DNA of 64,000 bases from Brevundimonas fontaquae (lineage in GTDB: Bacteria > Pseudomonadota > Alphaproteobacteria > Caulobacterales > Caulobacteraceae): assembly GCF_017086445.1 (NCBI RefSeq), contig NZ_CP070968.1:2542001-2606000 (forward strand), in the 5' to 3' direction. The notes beneath the pieces are model-generated. The model had not been told where the DNA came from. It made no database searches and was given only the letters and a program-made list of their open reading frames with translations. Position numbers and translations under genes: made by a program. Of this stretch, positions 53,163-62,155 are shown piece after piece; positions within the stretch are counted from its first letter, which is position 1; the number at the start of each line of letters is the position of its first letter.

Positions 53163-55247
53163 ATGACTCGCATTCGTCTGATGGCCGCCTGCTCGGCCTG
53201 TATCGTCGTCGCTCTCACCGGCGGCGCGGCCTCGGCCCAGGACGCTTCGGCCCAGAACGCTTCGGACCAGCATTCGCACGGCATGGCCGGCGCGGCCCAT
53301 AGCCCCTTCGGCGCCTGGGGCTTCGATCTGGCCGGTCGCAACACCTCGGTTAAGCCCGGCGACGACTTCAACGAATACGCCAACGGAACCTATCTGCGCA
53401 CGACCGAGATTCCGGCCGACAAGTCGCGCTTCGGCCCGTTCGACGTCCTGTATGAGAACGCCCAGTCCCAGCTGAAATCGATCATCGAGACCAGCGCCGC
53501 CAATCCCGCCAACGAGAACGCCCGCAAGGTCGGCGCCCTGTATGCCAGCTTCATGGACGAGGCGAAGATCGAGCAGTTGGGCGCGACGCCGCTGGCCGCC
53601 GACCTGGCCGCCGTCAAGGCGGTCACCGACCACGCCGGCATGGCGCGCCTGATGGGCGAGAGCCATTCGGGCTTCGGCGGCTCCCTGTTCGGCATCGACG
53701 TGTTCGAGGATTTAAAGAACCCCAATCTGAACTCGGCCTATCTGGGTCAGGGATCGCTGGGGCTGCCGGACCGCGACTACTATCTGAAGCCCGACTTCGC
53801 CGCCCAGCGCGAGGCCTATCTGGCCTATCTGACGACGACCTTGACCGCCATCGGCTGGGCCGATCCGGCCAAGACCGCCGCCGACATCCTCGCCTTCGAA
53901 ACCAAGGTCGCCGACAAGCAGTGGACGACGGTCGAGCGTCGCCAGATCGACAAGCTGTACAATCCGGCCAAGGCCTCGGACCTGGCGACCCTGGCTCCCG
54001 GCTTCGACTGGGCCGGCTTCCTGGCCGGCGCCCAGGTGTCGGACGTCGACACCTTGGTGCTGATGGAAAACACCGCCATCCCCGCCATCGCCCAGGTGTT
54101 CGCCGACACCCCGATCGAGACGCTGAAGGCTTGGCAGGCGTTCAACGTCGTCGATCAGGCCAGCCCCTATCTGTCAAAGGCCTTCGTCGACGCCCGCTTC
54201 GACTTCCGCGGCAAGACGCTGCGCGGTCAGCCTGAAAACCGTCCCCGCTGGAACCGGGGCGTGGCTCTGGTCGACGGTCAGCTGGGCGAGGTCCTGGCCC
54301 AGGAATACGTCCGCCTGCATTTCCCCGCCTCGTCCAAGGCCCAGATGGAAGCGCTGGTCGGCAACATCCGCGACGCCATGACCGAGCGGCTGAAGACCCT
54401 GGACTGGATGAGCGAGCCGACGCGCGAGCAGGCCCTGTACAAGATGTCCAAGTTCGGGGTGAAGATCGGCTATCCCGACAAGTGGCGCTCGTATGACGGG
54501 CTGGAGCTGAAGGCCGACGACCTGTACGGCAACGTCGAGCGCTCATCGGCCTTCGAATGGGCCTACAAGCGCGGCAAGATCGGCAAGCCGGTCGATCCGC
54601 TGGAATGGGGCATGACCCCTCAGACGGTGAACGCCTACTACAACCCGCCGCGCAACGAGATCGTCTTCCCGGCCGCCATCCTGCAGGCGCCCTTCTTCGA
54701 TCCGAACGCGGACCCGGCCGTCAACTACGGCGGCATCGGCGCGGTCATCGGCCACGAGATCACCCACGGCTTCGACGATCAGGGCCGCAAGTCGGACGGC
54801 GACGGCGTGCTGCGCGACTGGTGGACGCCGGAAGACGCCGCCCGCTTCGAGGCGCGCGCCAAGGTGCTGGGCGACATCTACGACAAGCTGGAGCCGATCC
54901 CCGGCGTGCACGTCAACGGCGACCTGACGATGGGCGAGAACATCGCCGACTTGGGCGGGCTGCTGCTGGCCCTGGACGCCTATCACAAGTCTCTGAACGG
55001 CCAGCCGGCGCCGGTCATCGACGGGCTGACGGGCGATCAGCGCGTCTTCCTGGGCTGGGCGCAGGTCTGGCGCGAGAAGTCGCGCGAGGCGGCGCTAACG
55101 GAGCAGTTGACCACGGACCCGCACTCGCCCGGCCCGGTGCGCGCCGCGACCTCGCCGCGCAACATCGACGCCTGGTATGCGGCCTTCGGCGTCTCACCGG
55201 ACCAGAAGGAATATATCGCGCCCGAGGCCCGCGCCCGCATCTGGTAA
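53163..55247 (+). CDS. M13 family metallopeptidase (neprilysin/PepO-like)
   Basis: A 694-residue secreted zinc endopeptidase. The signal peptide ends near AASAQ. The zinc motif HEITHGFDDQG (His531, Glu532, His535) and the third ligand Glu592 in ENIADLGG are the M13 hallmarks; NAYYNPPRNEIVFPAAILQAPFF precedes them. ATG 53163 is chosen for the signal peptide, although the frame is open from 53100. A strong terminator follows. Confidence 0.94.
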   Translation: MTRIRLMAACSACIVVALTGGAASAQDASAQNASDQHSHGMAGAAHSPFGAWGFDLAGRNTSVKPGDDFNEYANGTYLRTTEIPADKSRFGPFDVLYENAQSQLKSIIETSAANPANENARKVGALYASFMDEAKIEQLGATPLAADLAAVKAVTDHAGMARLMGESHSGFGGSLFGIDVFEDLKNPNLNSAYLGQGSLGLPDRDYYLKPDFAAQREAYLAYLTTTLTAIGWADPAKTAADILAFETKVADKQWTTVERRQIDKLYNPAKASDLATLAPGFDWAGFLAGAQVSDVDTLVLMENTAIPAIAQVFADTPIETLKAWQAFNVVDQASPYLSKAFVDARFDFRGKTLRGQPENRPRWNRGVALVDGQLGEVLAQEYVRLHFPASSKAQMEALVGNIRDAMTERLKTLDWMSEPTREQALYKMSKFGVKIGYPDKWRSYDGLELKADDLYGNVERSSAFEWAYKRGKIGKPVDPLEWGMTPQTVNAYYNPPRNEIVFPAAILQAPFFDPNADPAVNYGGIGAVIGHEITHGFDDQGRKSDGDGVLRDWWTPEDAARFEARAKVLGDIYDKLEPIPGVHVNGDLTMGENIADLGGLLLALDAYHKSLNGQPAPVIDGLTGDQRVFLGWAQVWREKSREAALTEQLTTDPHSPGPVRAATSPRNIDAWYAAFGVSPDQKEYIAPEARARIW

Positions 55248-55270
55248 AGGCGCCAGAGGTCAGACGTAGA

Positions 55271-55301
55271 AAAGGCCCGGAGCGACGCTCCGGGCCTTTT
55301 T
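55271..55301 (+). terminator. Rho-independent terminator after the M13 peptidase
   Basis: AAAGGCCCGGAG / CTCCGGGCCTTT pair with the loop CGACG and run into five T residues. It lies 23 bases beyond the stop codon. Confidence 0.88.
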
Positions 55302-55337
55302 GCCATCCGGGCTTTCGCCCGAAAGACCTAGACGGAT

Positions 55338-55538
55338 TTAGCGGGGCTTGGTCGCCGCGCCGGCGACGGCGCCGATGGCGGCGCCGGCCACGGTCGAACC
55401 AGTGTTGCCGCCGATGACCTGACCGGCGACGGCGCCGCCCAGGGCGCCGGTGGCGGCGCGTTGTTCCATCGTTTGGCCGCAGGCGGCCAGCAGGGCCACG
55501 ACGCCGATGACGGGGGCCAGTTTGATCATGGTCTTCAT
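55338..55538 (-). CDS. Small glycine-zipper lipoprotein
   Basis: A 66-residue predicted lipoprotein (lipobox LLAAC, Cys20) whose mature part is a Gly/Ala-rich glycine-zipper segment (GALGGAVAGQVIGGNTGSTVAGAAIGAVAGAA), probably one hairpin in or on the outer membrane. Similar proteins are annotated as YMGG- or 2TM-glycine-zipper proteins. ATG 55538 follows GGAGAAGACCC. Function unknown. Confidence 0.78.
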   Translation of the reverse strand: MKTMIKLAPVIGVVALLAACGQTMEQRAATGALGGAVAGQVIGGNTGSTVAGAAIGAVAGAATKPR

Positions 55539-55625
55539 GGGTCTTCTCCGGGAGACGAACGAGATAATGACCACCAAACGACAAGGCCCGCGTCCGGTTC
55601 CGGGCGCGGGCCTATATAGTCACGC

Positions 55626-55649
55626 TATGCGAGAGGCTTCGCTCTCGCA
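55626..55649. repeat. Short palindrome between glycine-zipper and ndk genes
   Basis: ATGCGAGAG-GCTTCG-CTCTCGCAT is a 9-base perfect inverted repeat with a 6-base loop. It lacks a T run in either direction, so it is not an obvious terminator. It lies 54 bases after the ndk stop. Confidence 0.5.
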
Positions 55650-55702
55650 TCGCTTTGTTTCGGCGCTACGCTCGGGACGCGGTTCCTCGCGAGCTTGAGC
55701 GC

Positions 55703-56122
55703 TTAGCCGACGATCTGGTCGTCGGTGAAGAACTGGGCGATCTCGATCTTGGCGTTGTCCTGGCTGTCCGAACCGTGGACCGAGTTTTCACCGATCGACA
55801 GGGCGAACTGCTTACGGATTGTGCCCTCGGCGGCCTGTTCCGGGTTGGTGGCGCCCATGACTTCACGATAGGCGGCGACGGCGTTGTCGCCTTCCAGCAC
55901 CTGAACGACGACCGGCTCTGCCGTCATCTGCTCAACCAGCTCGCCGTAGAACGGGCGCTCGGCGTGCACTTCGTAGAATTTCTTGGCTTGTTCGGTCGTC
56001 AGCTTGACGCGGCGCTGGGCCACGATGCGCAGGCCGGCGCCTTCGATCACGGCGTTGATCGCGCCGGTCAGGTTGCGGCGCGTGGCGTCGGGCTTGATGA
56101 TCGAGAAGGTACGTTCGGCCAT
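55703..56122 (-). CDS. ndk: Nucleoside diphosphate kinase
   Basis: A 139-residue Ndk, which balances nucleoside triphosphates using a phosphohistidine intermediate. The N-terminus is [20 protein letters not shown]; the active site is NSVHGSDS with His116. Length is normal. The start is ATG 56122. It is divergent from the ABC-F gene. Confidence 0.97.
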   Translation of the reverse strand: MAERTFSIIKPDATRRNLTGAINAVIEGAGLRIVAQRRVKLTTEQAKKFYEVHAERPFYGELVEQMTAEPVVVQVLEGDNAVAAYREVMGATNPEQAAEGTIRKQFALSIGENSVHGSDSQDNAKIEIAQFFTDDQIVG

Positions 56123-56273
56123 GGGAATTGACTTCTTGTTGGGAGATTGAGTGTCGCGGGCTTATAGCGACCACCTCCCGCGTTTCCAACCGTCCCTTTT
56201 TGCATCCCTGACGCACGCCGCATGGCGACCTGCCGATTGAGGGACGCCGACCAACCGAAGAACCCTCGCCGCA

Positions 56274-58181
56274 ATGCTCCAGATCACCGACCTGACCTTC
56301 AACGCCTGGGGCCGCAAGTTTCTCGTGGACGCCTCCGTCAGCCTGCCGCCCGGCTCCAAGGTCGGTCTGGTCGGCCGCAACGGCATCGGCAAATCGACCC
56401 TGTTCAAGCTGATCCTGGGCGAGCTTCACGCCGCCGGCGACGAGATCAGCCTGCCCAAGACCGCCCGTATCGGCTCGGTCGATCAGGAGCATCCGGCGAC
56501 CCCCGTCAGCGTCATCGACACCATCCTTGAGGCCGACGTCGAACGCCACACCCTGCTGGGCCGGCTTGAGACCGCCGAACCGGAAGAGATGGGCGAGATT
56601 TGGTCGCGCCTGATCGAGATCGACGCCGACGCCGCGCCCGCGCGCGCCGCCGAAATCCTGGTCGGCCTGGGCTTCGATCAGGAGAACCAGGTCCGACCGA
56701 TGTCCGAGTTCTCGGGCGGCTGGCGGATGCGCGTCGCCCTGGCCGCCGCCCTGTTCGCCGAGCCGGACATGCTGCTGCTGGACGAACCGACCAACTACCT
56801 CGACCTGGAAGGCGCCCTGTGGCTCGAGGCGCGGCTGAAGAAATACCCGCACACCGCCCTGATCATTTCCCACGACCGCGAGATGTTGAACGAGGTCTGC
56901 ACCCATATCCTGCACCTCGCGAACCACACCCTGACGCTCTACACCGGCAACTACGACGCCTTCGAAAAGGCCCGCGCTGAGAAGGCGCGCCTCCAGCTGT
57001 CCGCCAAGGCCAAGCAGGACGCCGAGCGCGCCCACCTTCAGGCCTTCGTTGATCGCTTCAAGGCCAAGGCCTCCAAGGCCGCCCAAGCCCAGTCGCGCAT
57101 GAAGCGGCTGGAGAAGATGCAGCCCGTCGCCACCACGATCGAGGAGCGCGTCGCCCCCTTCACCCTGCCCTCGCCGCCGCGCCCGTTGGCCCCGCCGCTG
57201 ATCCGGCTGGAGCGGGCCAATGTCGGCTATGAGCCGGGCAAGCCGATCCTGCGCAATCTGAACCTGCGCATGGATTTGGACGACCGCATCGGCCTGCTGG
57301 GCGTCAACGGCGCCGGCAAGTCGACCTTCGCCAAGATGATCGCCGGCGCTCTGGACGTGTCCGAGGGCGAGCTTCACCGCGACAGAAAGATGCGCGTCGG
57401 CTGGTTCCACCAGCACCAGATCGAGGCGATGGACCCGACGGACACGCCGCTGGAGATCATCCGCCGCGCCATGCCGGACGCGCTCGAAAGCGCCCGCCGC
57501 TCCAAACTGGCCCAGTTCGGCCTGGGCTATGAGAAGCAGGAAACAACGGTCGACAGCCTGTCGGGCGGCGAGCGCGCGCGGCTGCTGCTGAACATGGTGG
57601 CGATGGACGCGCCCCACGTCCTGATCCTGGACGAACCGACCAACCACCTGGATATCGACAGCCGTCGCGCCCTGCTGGACGCGCTGAACGACTACAACGG
57701 CGCCGTCATCCTGATCACCCACGACCGCTCGCTGATGGAGATGGTGGCGGATCGCCTGTGGCTGGCCGCCGACGGCACGGTGAAACCCTTTGACGGCGAC
57801 ATGGACGACTACGCCAAGTTCGTCCTCGACCGCGCGAAACAGGCCATCGCCAAGCCCAGCCAGATCAAGAAGGAAGAGGCCAAGGCGAACTCAGGCGCCC
57901 CCCAAGCAGAGAGCGCCCGCGGCGCGAACGATAGGGGCAACAAGAAGCGATCCGGCCCCTCGCCCTCGACCCTGCGCCATGCGGTCAAGAAGGCCGAGGA
58001 GAATATGACCCGCCTGACGGCCGAGATCGCCCGCATCGACGACGACATGGCCACCGCCTCGGTCAGCAATCCCAAAGCCCTCGAAGGCCTGACCCGCGCC
58101 CGCGCCAAGACCGAGGCCGATCTGGCCGCCGCCGAAGCCGCCTGGGTGGCCGCCGAAGAAGCCTTGGCGGAGGTCGCATGA
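56274..58181 (+). CDS. ABC-F family ATPase (Uup/YheS-like)
   Basis: A 635-residue cytosolic ABC-F protein with two ATPase domains and no membrane segment. Walker A motifs are GRNGIGKST (residues 34-42) and GVNGAGKST (343-351); signatures are EFSGGWRMR and SLSGGERAR, each followed by LDEPTN. The linker between domains (about 235-300) is charged, and the C-terminus (about 575-635) is a coiled coil. ABC-F proteins act on the ribosome. Assignment to Uup, YheS or EttA is not secure. It overlaps the DUF2164 gene by four bases. Confidence 0.93.
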   Translation: MLQITDLTFNAWGRKFLVDASVSLPPGSKVGLVGRNGIGKSTLFKLILGELHAAGDEISLPKTARIGSVDQEHPATPVSVIDTILEADVERHTLLGRLETAEPEEMGEIWSRLIEIDADAAPARAAEILVGLGFDQENQVRPMSEFSGGWRMRVALAAALFAEPDMLLLDEPTNYLDLEGALWLEARLKKYPHTALIISHDREMLNEVCTHILHLANHTLTLYTGNYDAFEKARAEKARLQLSAKAKQDAERAHLQAFVDRFKAKASKAAQAQSRMKRLEKMQPVATTIEERVAPFTLPSPPRPLAPPLIRLERANVGYEPGKPILRNLNLRMDLDDRIGLLGVNGAGKSTFAKMIAGALDVSEGELHRDRKMRVGWFHQHQIEAMDPTDTPLEIIRRAMPDALESARRSKLAQFGLGYEKQETTVDSLSGGERARLLLNMVAMDAPHVLILDEPTNHLDIDSRRALLDALNDYNGAVILITHDRSLMEMVADRLWLAADGTVKPFDGDMDDYAKFVLDRAKQAIAKPSQIKKEEAKANSGAPQAESARGANDRGNKKRSGPSPSTLRHAVKKAEENMTRLTAEIARIDDDMATASVSNPKALEGLTRARAKTEADLAAAEAAWVAAEEALAEVA

Positions 58182-58429
58182 AACCGATCGAATTCTCCAA
58201 GGAAGACCGCGCGGCGGTCACAGCCAAACTGCGCGACTACTTCGCCCGCGAACTGGATCAGGAACTCGGCCAGCTTCCGGCCGAGATGCTGCTGGACTTC
58301 ATCGGCACGGAGATCGGCGGCGCCTTCTACAATCGCGGCGTCCACGACGCCCAGCAACTGGTCCAGCAGAAGGCCGAGGACATCGTCGAGGCGCTGTATG
58401 GCCTCGAACGCGCAGCCCCCACGCGCTGA
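58178..58429 (+). CDS. DUF2164 family protein
   Basis: An 83-residue protein of the DUF2164 family: IEFSKEDRAAVTAKLRDYFARELDQELGQLPAEMLLDFIGTEIGGAFYNRGVHDAQ is the characteristic domain. Function unknown. It overlaps the ABC-F gene by ATGA and is probably translated with it. Confidence 0.9.
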   Translation: MKPIEFSKEDRAAVTAKLRDYFARELDQELGQLPAEMLLDFIGTEIGGAFYNRGVHDAQQLVQQKAEDIVEALYGLERAAPTR

Positions 58430-58463
58430 CCGACCCTCATCGCGGAACGGGTCGGCCCAAACG

Positions 58464-58494
58464 AAAACCGCCCGGCGCATTCACGCCGGGCGGT
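58464..58494 (-). terminator. Rho-independent terminator after the DUF3126 gene
   Basis: ACCGCCCGGCG / CGCCGGGCGGT form an 11-base stem with a 6-base loop; on the minus strand it is followed by TTTCGTTT. It lies 16 bases after the DUF3126 stop and 34 bases after the DUF2164 stop, so may serve both directions. Confidence 0.8.
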
Positions 58495-58510
58495 CGGATC
58501 GGTCGGCGTT

Positions 58511-58732
58511 TTACGCCGGAAGGTCTTCGGCCAGGATCGCCATTTCGAACATGAACGAACCTTCCTCGTCCTCGTCCTCGAAGACGATGCCGATGAACTC
58601 GTCGCCGACATAGACCTCGGCCGAGTCATTCTGCTTGGGGCGGGCCTTCACGATGATGCCGCCGGTGTTGAAGGTGCGCTTGAGGTGCGCCTCGATGCGC
58701 TTCAGGTCGGTGTCTTTCACGGGGGGCCTCAT
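58511..58732 (-). CDS. DUF3126 family protein
   Basis: A 73-residue protein of the alphaproteobacterial DUF3126 family. It starts MRPPVKDTDLKRIEAHLKRTFNTGGI and continues IIVKARPKQNDSAEVYVGDEFIGIVFEDEDEEGSFMFEMAIL. The single domain is complete. ATG 58732 matches the domain start; upstream codons are open but not conserved-looking. Function unknown. Confidence 0.9.
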   Translation of the reverse strand: MRPPVKDTDLKRIEAHLKRTFNTGGIIVKARPKQNDSAEVYVGDEFIGIVFEDEDEEGSFMFEMAILAEDLPA

Positions 58733-58804
58733 GGTCTGGACGTTGGCGGCGGACCCTAGAGACATCGGCGGTTCAGGGAAACCGGCGCCGCGCATTTTCC
58801 CGCT

Positions 58805-60010
58805 TCAGAGATACTTCATCCACCATTGCGAACTGCGCCGCTTGACCCCGCCAAACCATCGGCAGGCGAACCAGCAAGGCACGGCCAGGAGGGCCGCAAG
58901 CGCCCACAGCCAAGCCACTCCCGGCACGGCGAACCCGTTACCCTGATTTGGCCCGAACACGGCCAACGCCGCCAGGTTCACCAGGTGCAGCGCATAGATA
59001 TGCAGGATGTAGAAGAACAGAGGCGCCGCGCCGAACACGGCCAGCAAGCCGATCAGCCGATCCGGCGCCTTCTCCAGCCCCGCCAGGATCAGCGCCCCAA
59101 CCCCCAGCGTCAGCAGCAGGAAGTCGGCGGACGGCGGATATTTGGTCAGGTTCAGCACGCTCATCACCGTCTGGATCGGCGTGGCCTGCACGCTCCAGGG
59201 CGTCGGATCACCGTACAGATTGGTCGCCCTCAGCACGACGAACAGGGCTAGAGCGCCCAAGCCTGTCAGCACCAGCCGCCGCAACCGCGTCCTCTGCTCA
59301 CGCATGAACCACGGCCCGATGGCGTATCCCAGCGCCGCCACCCCGATCCAGGGCAGCAGAGGATAGGAGGTCCGCACCTGACCACCCCAGGGCAGGTCGA
59401 GCATGCTGCGATCATGCATCACAGCCCAGAACACATGACCGGGCTGACCGGCTGCGATGGTGATCGGGTCCAGCAGGTTGTGCCCCAGGACGATGACCAA
59501 TCCGACGGCGATCAGGGCGGGACGCGGCAGATGCGCCAGCGCCGCAAGCGCGATCATCGACAGGCCGATGGCCCAGATGACCTGCAGATAGATGATCTGC
59601 GGCGTGAACGAGAAGCTCCAGCCGAAACCGACGACCGTCAGTTCCAGAACGACGAGAAACAAGCCGCGCTTCCACAGGAAGTCAGCCGCCGACCGGGCGC
59701 CTTGCGCCCCCTGGCCCTGCTTGTTGCCGTAAAGCCAGGCCCCCACCCCCGTCAGCGCCAGGAAGATGGGCGCACACAGATGCGCCGACAGCCGCGTGAA
59801 GAACAACGCCGGCGAGGTCGTCTCCACATTCATCGGGTCCGAGACCTGGGCGTGGATGAAGAAGGACTCGCGCGCGTGATCGACCAGCATCAGCAAGATG
59901 ACCAGCCCGCGCAGGGCGTCGATGGATCGAATCCGACCGACCGCTCGGACCGCGGTGGTTATCGGAATGCCGAAGGCGGGGACAGGCGTTGCAGCAGTTG
60001 ACATCGTCAT
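58805..60010 (-). CDS. DUF1624/HGSNAT-like membrane acyltransferase family protein
   Basis: A 401-residue membrane protein with about ten helices. RIRSIDALRGLVILLMLVDHARESFF near the N-terminus is the signature of DUF1624 and heparan-alpha-glucosaminide N-acetyltransferase-like proteins, related to YeiB and OpgC-type acyltransferases. Acceptor and donor are unknown. Candidate starts are ATG 60010, ATG 60004 and TTG 60046; none has a strong binding site. It is divergent from the siderophore receptor gene across an A+T-rich gap of about 48 bases. Confidence 0.82.
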   Translation of the reverse strand: MTMSTAATPVPAFGIPITTAVRAVGRIRSIDALRGLVILLMLVDHARESFFIHAQVSDPMNVETTSPALFFTRLSAHLCAPIFLALTGVGAWLYGNKQGQGAQGARSAADFLWKRGLFLVVLELTVVGFGWSFSFTPQIIYLQVIWAIGLSMIALAALAHLPRPALIAVGLVIVLGHNLLDPITIAAGQPGHVFWAVMHDRSMLDLPWGGQVRTSYPLLPWIGVAALGYAIGPWFMREQRTRLRRLVLTGLGALALFVVLRATNLYGDPTPWSVQATPIQTVMSVLNLTKYPPSADFLLLTLGVGALILAGLEKAPDRLIGLLAVFGAAPLFFYILHIYALHLVNLAALAVFGPNQGNGFAVPGVAWLWALAALLAVPCWFACRWFGGVKRRSSQWWMKYL

Positions 60011-60058
60011 ACCGGAGCGGATAGCCGATATATTATAACGTTTCAAACGGAGTCTGTC

Positions 60059-62146
60059 TTGTCTCTCCTCCTGAGCTGCGCCGGCGCCTGCCTGCTGGGC
60101 GCCGCCAACAGCCCCATCGTCACCCCCGTCCCCTTGCCCGTTGGGATGGCCGAACCCGCGACAGTCGGGGAGATCGTCGTTCTGGGCCGCCGCTCGGCGC
60201 CGCGTGACCTGACCCTGGGTGCAGGAGCGATCACCGAGGCCATGTCGCCGTCCAGCCGCTCCATCGAGAACGATCTGATCAAGGCCGTGGGCGCGACGCG
60301 CCTGGCCGATGCGCTGGAACTGGTCAGCGGCGTCAGCCAGCAGAACAATCGCGGCGGCGTCATGGACAACTTCGCCATCCGCGGTTTCCTGGGCACGCCC
60401 GACGGCGGCGCGGAATATTACGTCGACGGCTTTCTGGCCAATCGCGGCATGGCCCCGCCCCGCGACCCGGCGACGTCCGAACGGATCGAGGTGTTGAAGG
60501 GGCCGTCCGGCGCCCTGTTCGGCGACATCGACCCGGCCGGACGCATCAATATCGTCTCCAAGACCCCGCGCTTTGCGCCCGCCGCCGCCTTTACCGCCAC
60601 GGTGGGATCATTCGGTCTGCGTCGCGGCGAACTGGACCTGACCGGCCCGATCAACGACACCCTGGCCGGACGGCTTGTGGTGGCGGGCGAGACTTCGAAC
60701 GGCTGGCGCGACTATGTCGGCCTGGACCGCACCGTGGTGGCGCCCTCCCTGACCTGGCGTCCCACCAACGATCTGCGCCTGATTTATGTGGGCGAGTTCA
60801 CCACCTTCACGACCCTGTTCGATCGGGGGATGCCGGCGATCAACGGCGACGCGCTGTTTCTGCCGCCCTCGAACTACTACGGCGAGCCCGGCGACGGCCT
60901 GACCCGCTTCCGCAACGAACGGCATCAGATCACCGGCGAATACCGGATCAATGACGACTGGAGCCTGAACGGCGGCGTCGCCTGGCGCGGCGGCTCGCTG
61001 AAGGGCCTGTCCAGCGATCAGTCGCGCCTGGTCGGCGACCAGCTGTGGCGTCAGCGTCGCGGACGCGACTTTTCGGTCGAGGACCTGTCGGCCCGGCTGG
61101 AGTTGAACGGCGTGGTCGAGACGGGGCTGGGCGTTCACAACCTCGGTTTCGGAGTGAAGGCCTATCAGCTGACCTATGGCGAGAAGTGGCTGCGCATCAA
61201 TCCGACCGCCGCCAATCCCTATCCGATCAATGTCCTCAATCCCGTGTATGGCGCGGTCACGCCGCCGACGCCCCTCCCCTTCACCGACAATCTGGAAACG
61301 CGCGACGTCGTCACCCTGTACGCCCAGGATTTGTGGGAGGTGAACGACCGCCTCAGCCTGCTGGCCGGGCTGCGGTTCGACAACTACGACCAGACCATCC
61401 GAAACAACCGCACCGGCGCCGTCGGCGAGGCCCGCGATACGCCCCTGAAATACCGTTTCGCCGCCCGCTATCGCCTGACCGACAACCTGACCGCCCACGC
61501 CAGCTATGGTCAGTCGTTCGTGCTAAACTCCGGCACGGGTCGCGGCGGCTCCGGCTTCGCGCCCGAGGATGGCAAGGGCTACGAGATCGGCCTGGCCGGC
61601 GCCTGGGACGGACTGGACCTCGCCGCCACCGTCTTCGACATTGAGAAGTCGAACATTCTGACGACCGATCCGGTCGATCCCAATTTCCTGGCTCCGGTGG
61701 GCAAGCTGACGACTCGCGGGATCGAGCTGGACGGCGCCCTGAAGATCGACGAAGTCTGGCAGGTGGTCGCCAACTACGGCTGGACCGACGCCCAGGCCGA
61801 CGACCGTGCGTTCGCCACCGACGCCGTGCTGAACGTGCCCGAACATTCCGGCTCACTGTTCGTGATCGGTCGCTTCCCCACCATCCACGGCACGACCTGG
61901 TCATTCATGACCGGCGCGGCCTACGTCGGCGACCGGGCCGGCGGCCTGGCGCTCGGCGCGCCCGAATTGCCTGCCCACTGGAAGGCCAAGGCCGCGCTGG
62001 ACTATGGCCTGACGCCCCAGGTCACGGCCCGCGTCGAGGTCGATAACCTGTTTGACGAGCGTTACGCCGCCAGCTCCTACAGCGCCCTGTGGATCTACCC
62101 CGGCGCCCCGCGCAGCGTCCGCGCCTCGCTCAGGATCGCCCTGTGA
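60059..62146 (+). CDS. TonB-dependent siderophore receptor
   Basis: A 695-residue outer-membrane receptor. The plug domain spans about residues 60-165, with GVMDNFAIRGFLG, YYVDGFLANRG, and SERIEVLKGPSGALFGDIDPAGRINIVSKTP. The barrel ends DNLFDERYAASSYSALWIYPGAPRSVRASLRIAL, typical of siderophore receptors (FhuA/FpvA group). The start is TTG 60059 with GGAG seven bases before it; the signal peptide is short. Siderophore type unknown. No Fur box of good quality is seen in the short upstream gap. Confidence 0.93.
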   Translation: MSLLLSCAGACLLGAANSPIVTPVPLPVGMAEPATVGEIVVLGRRSAPRDLTLGAGAITEAMSPSSRSIENDLIKAVGATRLADALELVSGVSQQNNRGGVMDNFAIRGFLGTPDGGAEYYVDGFLANRGMAPPRDPATSERIEVLKGPSGALFGDIDPAGRINIVSKTPRFAPAAAFTATVGSFGLRRGELDLTGPINDTLAGRLVVAGETSNGWRDYVGLDRTVVAPSLTWRPTNDLRLIYVGEFTTFTTLFDRGMPAINGDALFLPPSNYYGEPGDGLTRFRNERHQITGEYRINDDWSLNGGVAWRGGSLKGLSSDQSRLVGDQLWRQRRGRDFSVEDLSARLELNGVVETGLGVHNLGFGVKAYQLTYGEKWLRINPTAANPYPINVLNPVYGAVTPPTPLPFTDNLETRDVVTLYAQDLWEVNDRLSLLAGLRFDNYDQTIRNNRTGAVGEARDTPLKYRFAARYRLTDNLTAHASYGQSFVLNSGTGRGGSGFAPEDGKGYEIGLAGAWDGLDLAATVFDIEKSNILTTDPVDPNFLAPVGKLTTRGIELDGALKIDEVWQVVANYGWTDAQADDRAFATDAVLNVPEHSGSLFVIGRFPTIHGTTWSFMTGAAYVGDRAGGLALGAPELPAHWKAKAALDYGLTPQVTARVEVDNLFDERYAASSYSALWIYPGAPRSVRASLRIAL

Positions 62147-62155
62147 AGCGCCGGG

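Noticed and set aside
55932..57722. 596-codon open frame on the minus strand inside the ABC-F gene
   Set aside because: It is antisense to a clear ABC-F protein and its translation is low-complexity (Gln/Arg/Gly/Val-rich), the usual shadow of high-G+C coding DNA.
60011..60058. Fur box for the siderophore receptor
   Set aside because: The A+T-rich gap has no acceptable match to the Fur consensus; iron control remains possible through another factor.
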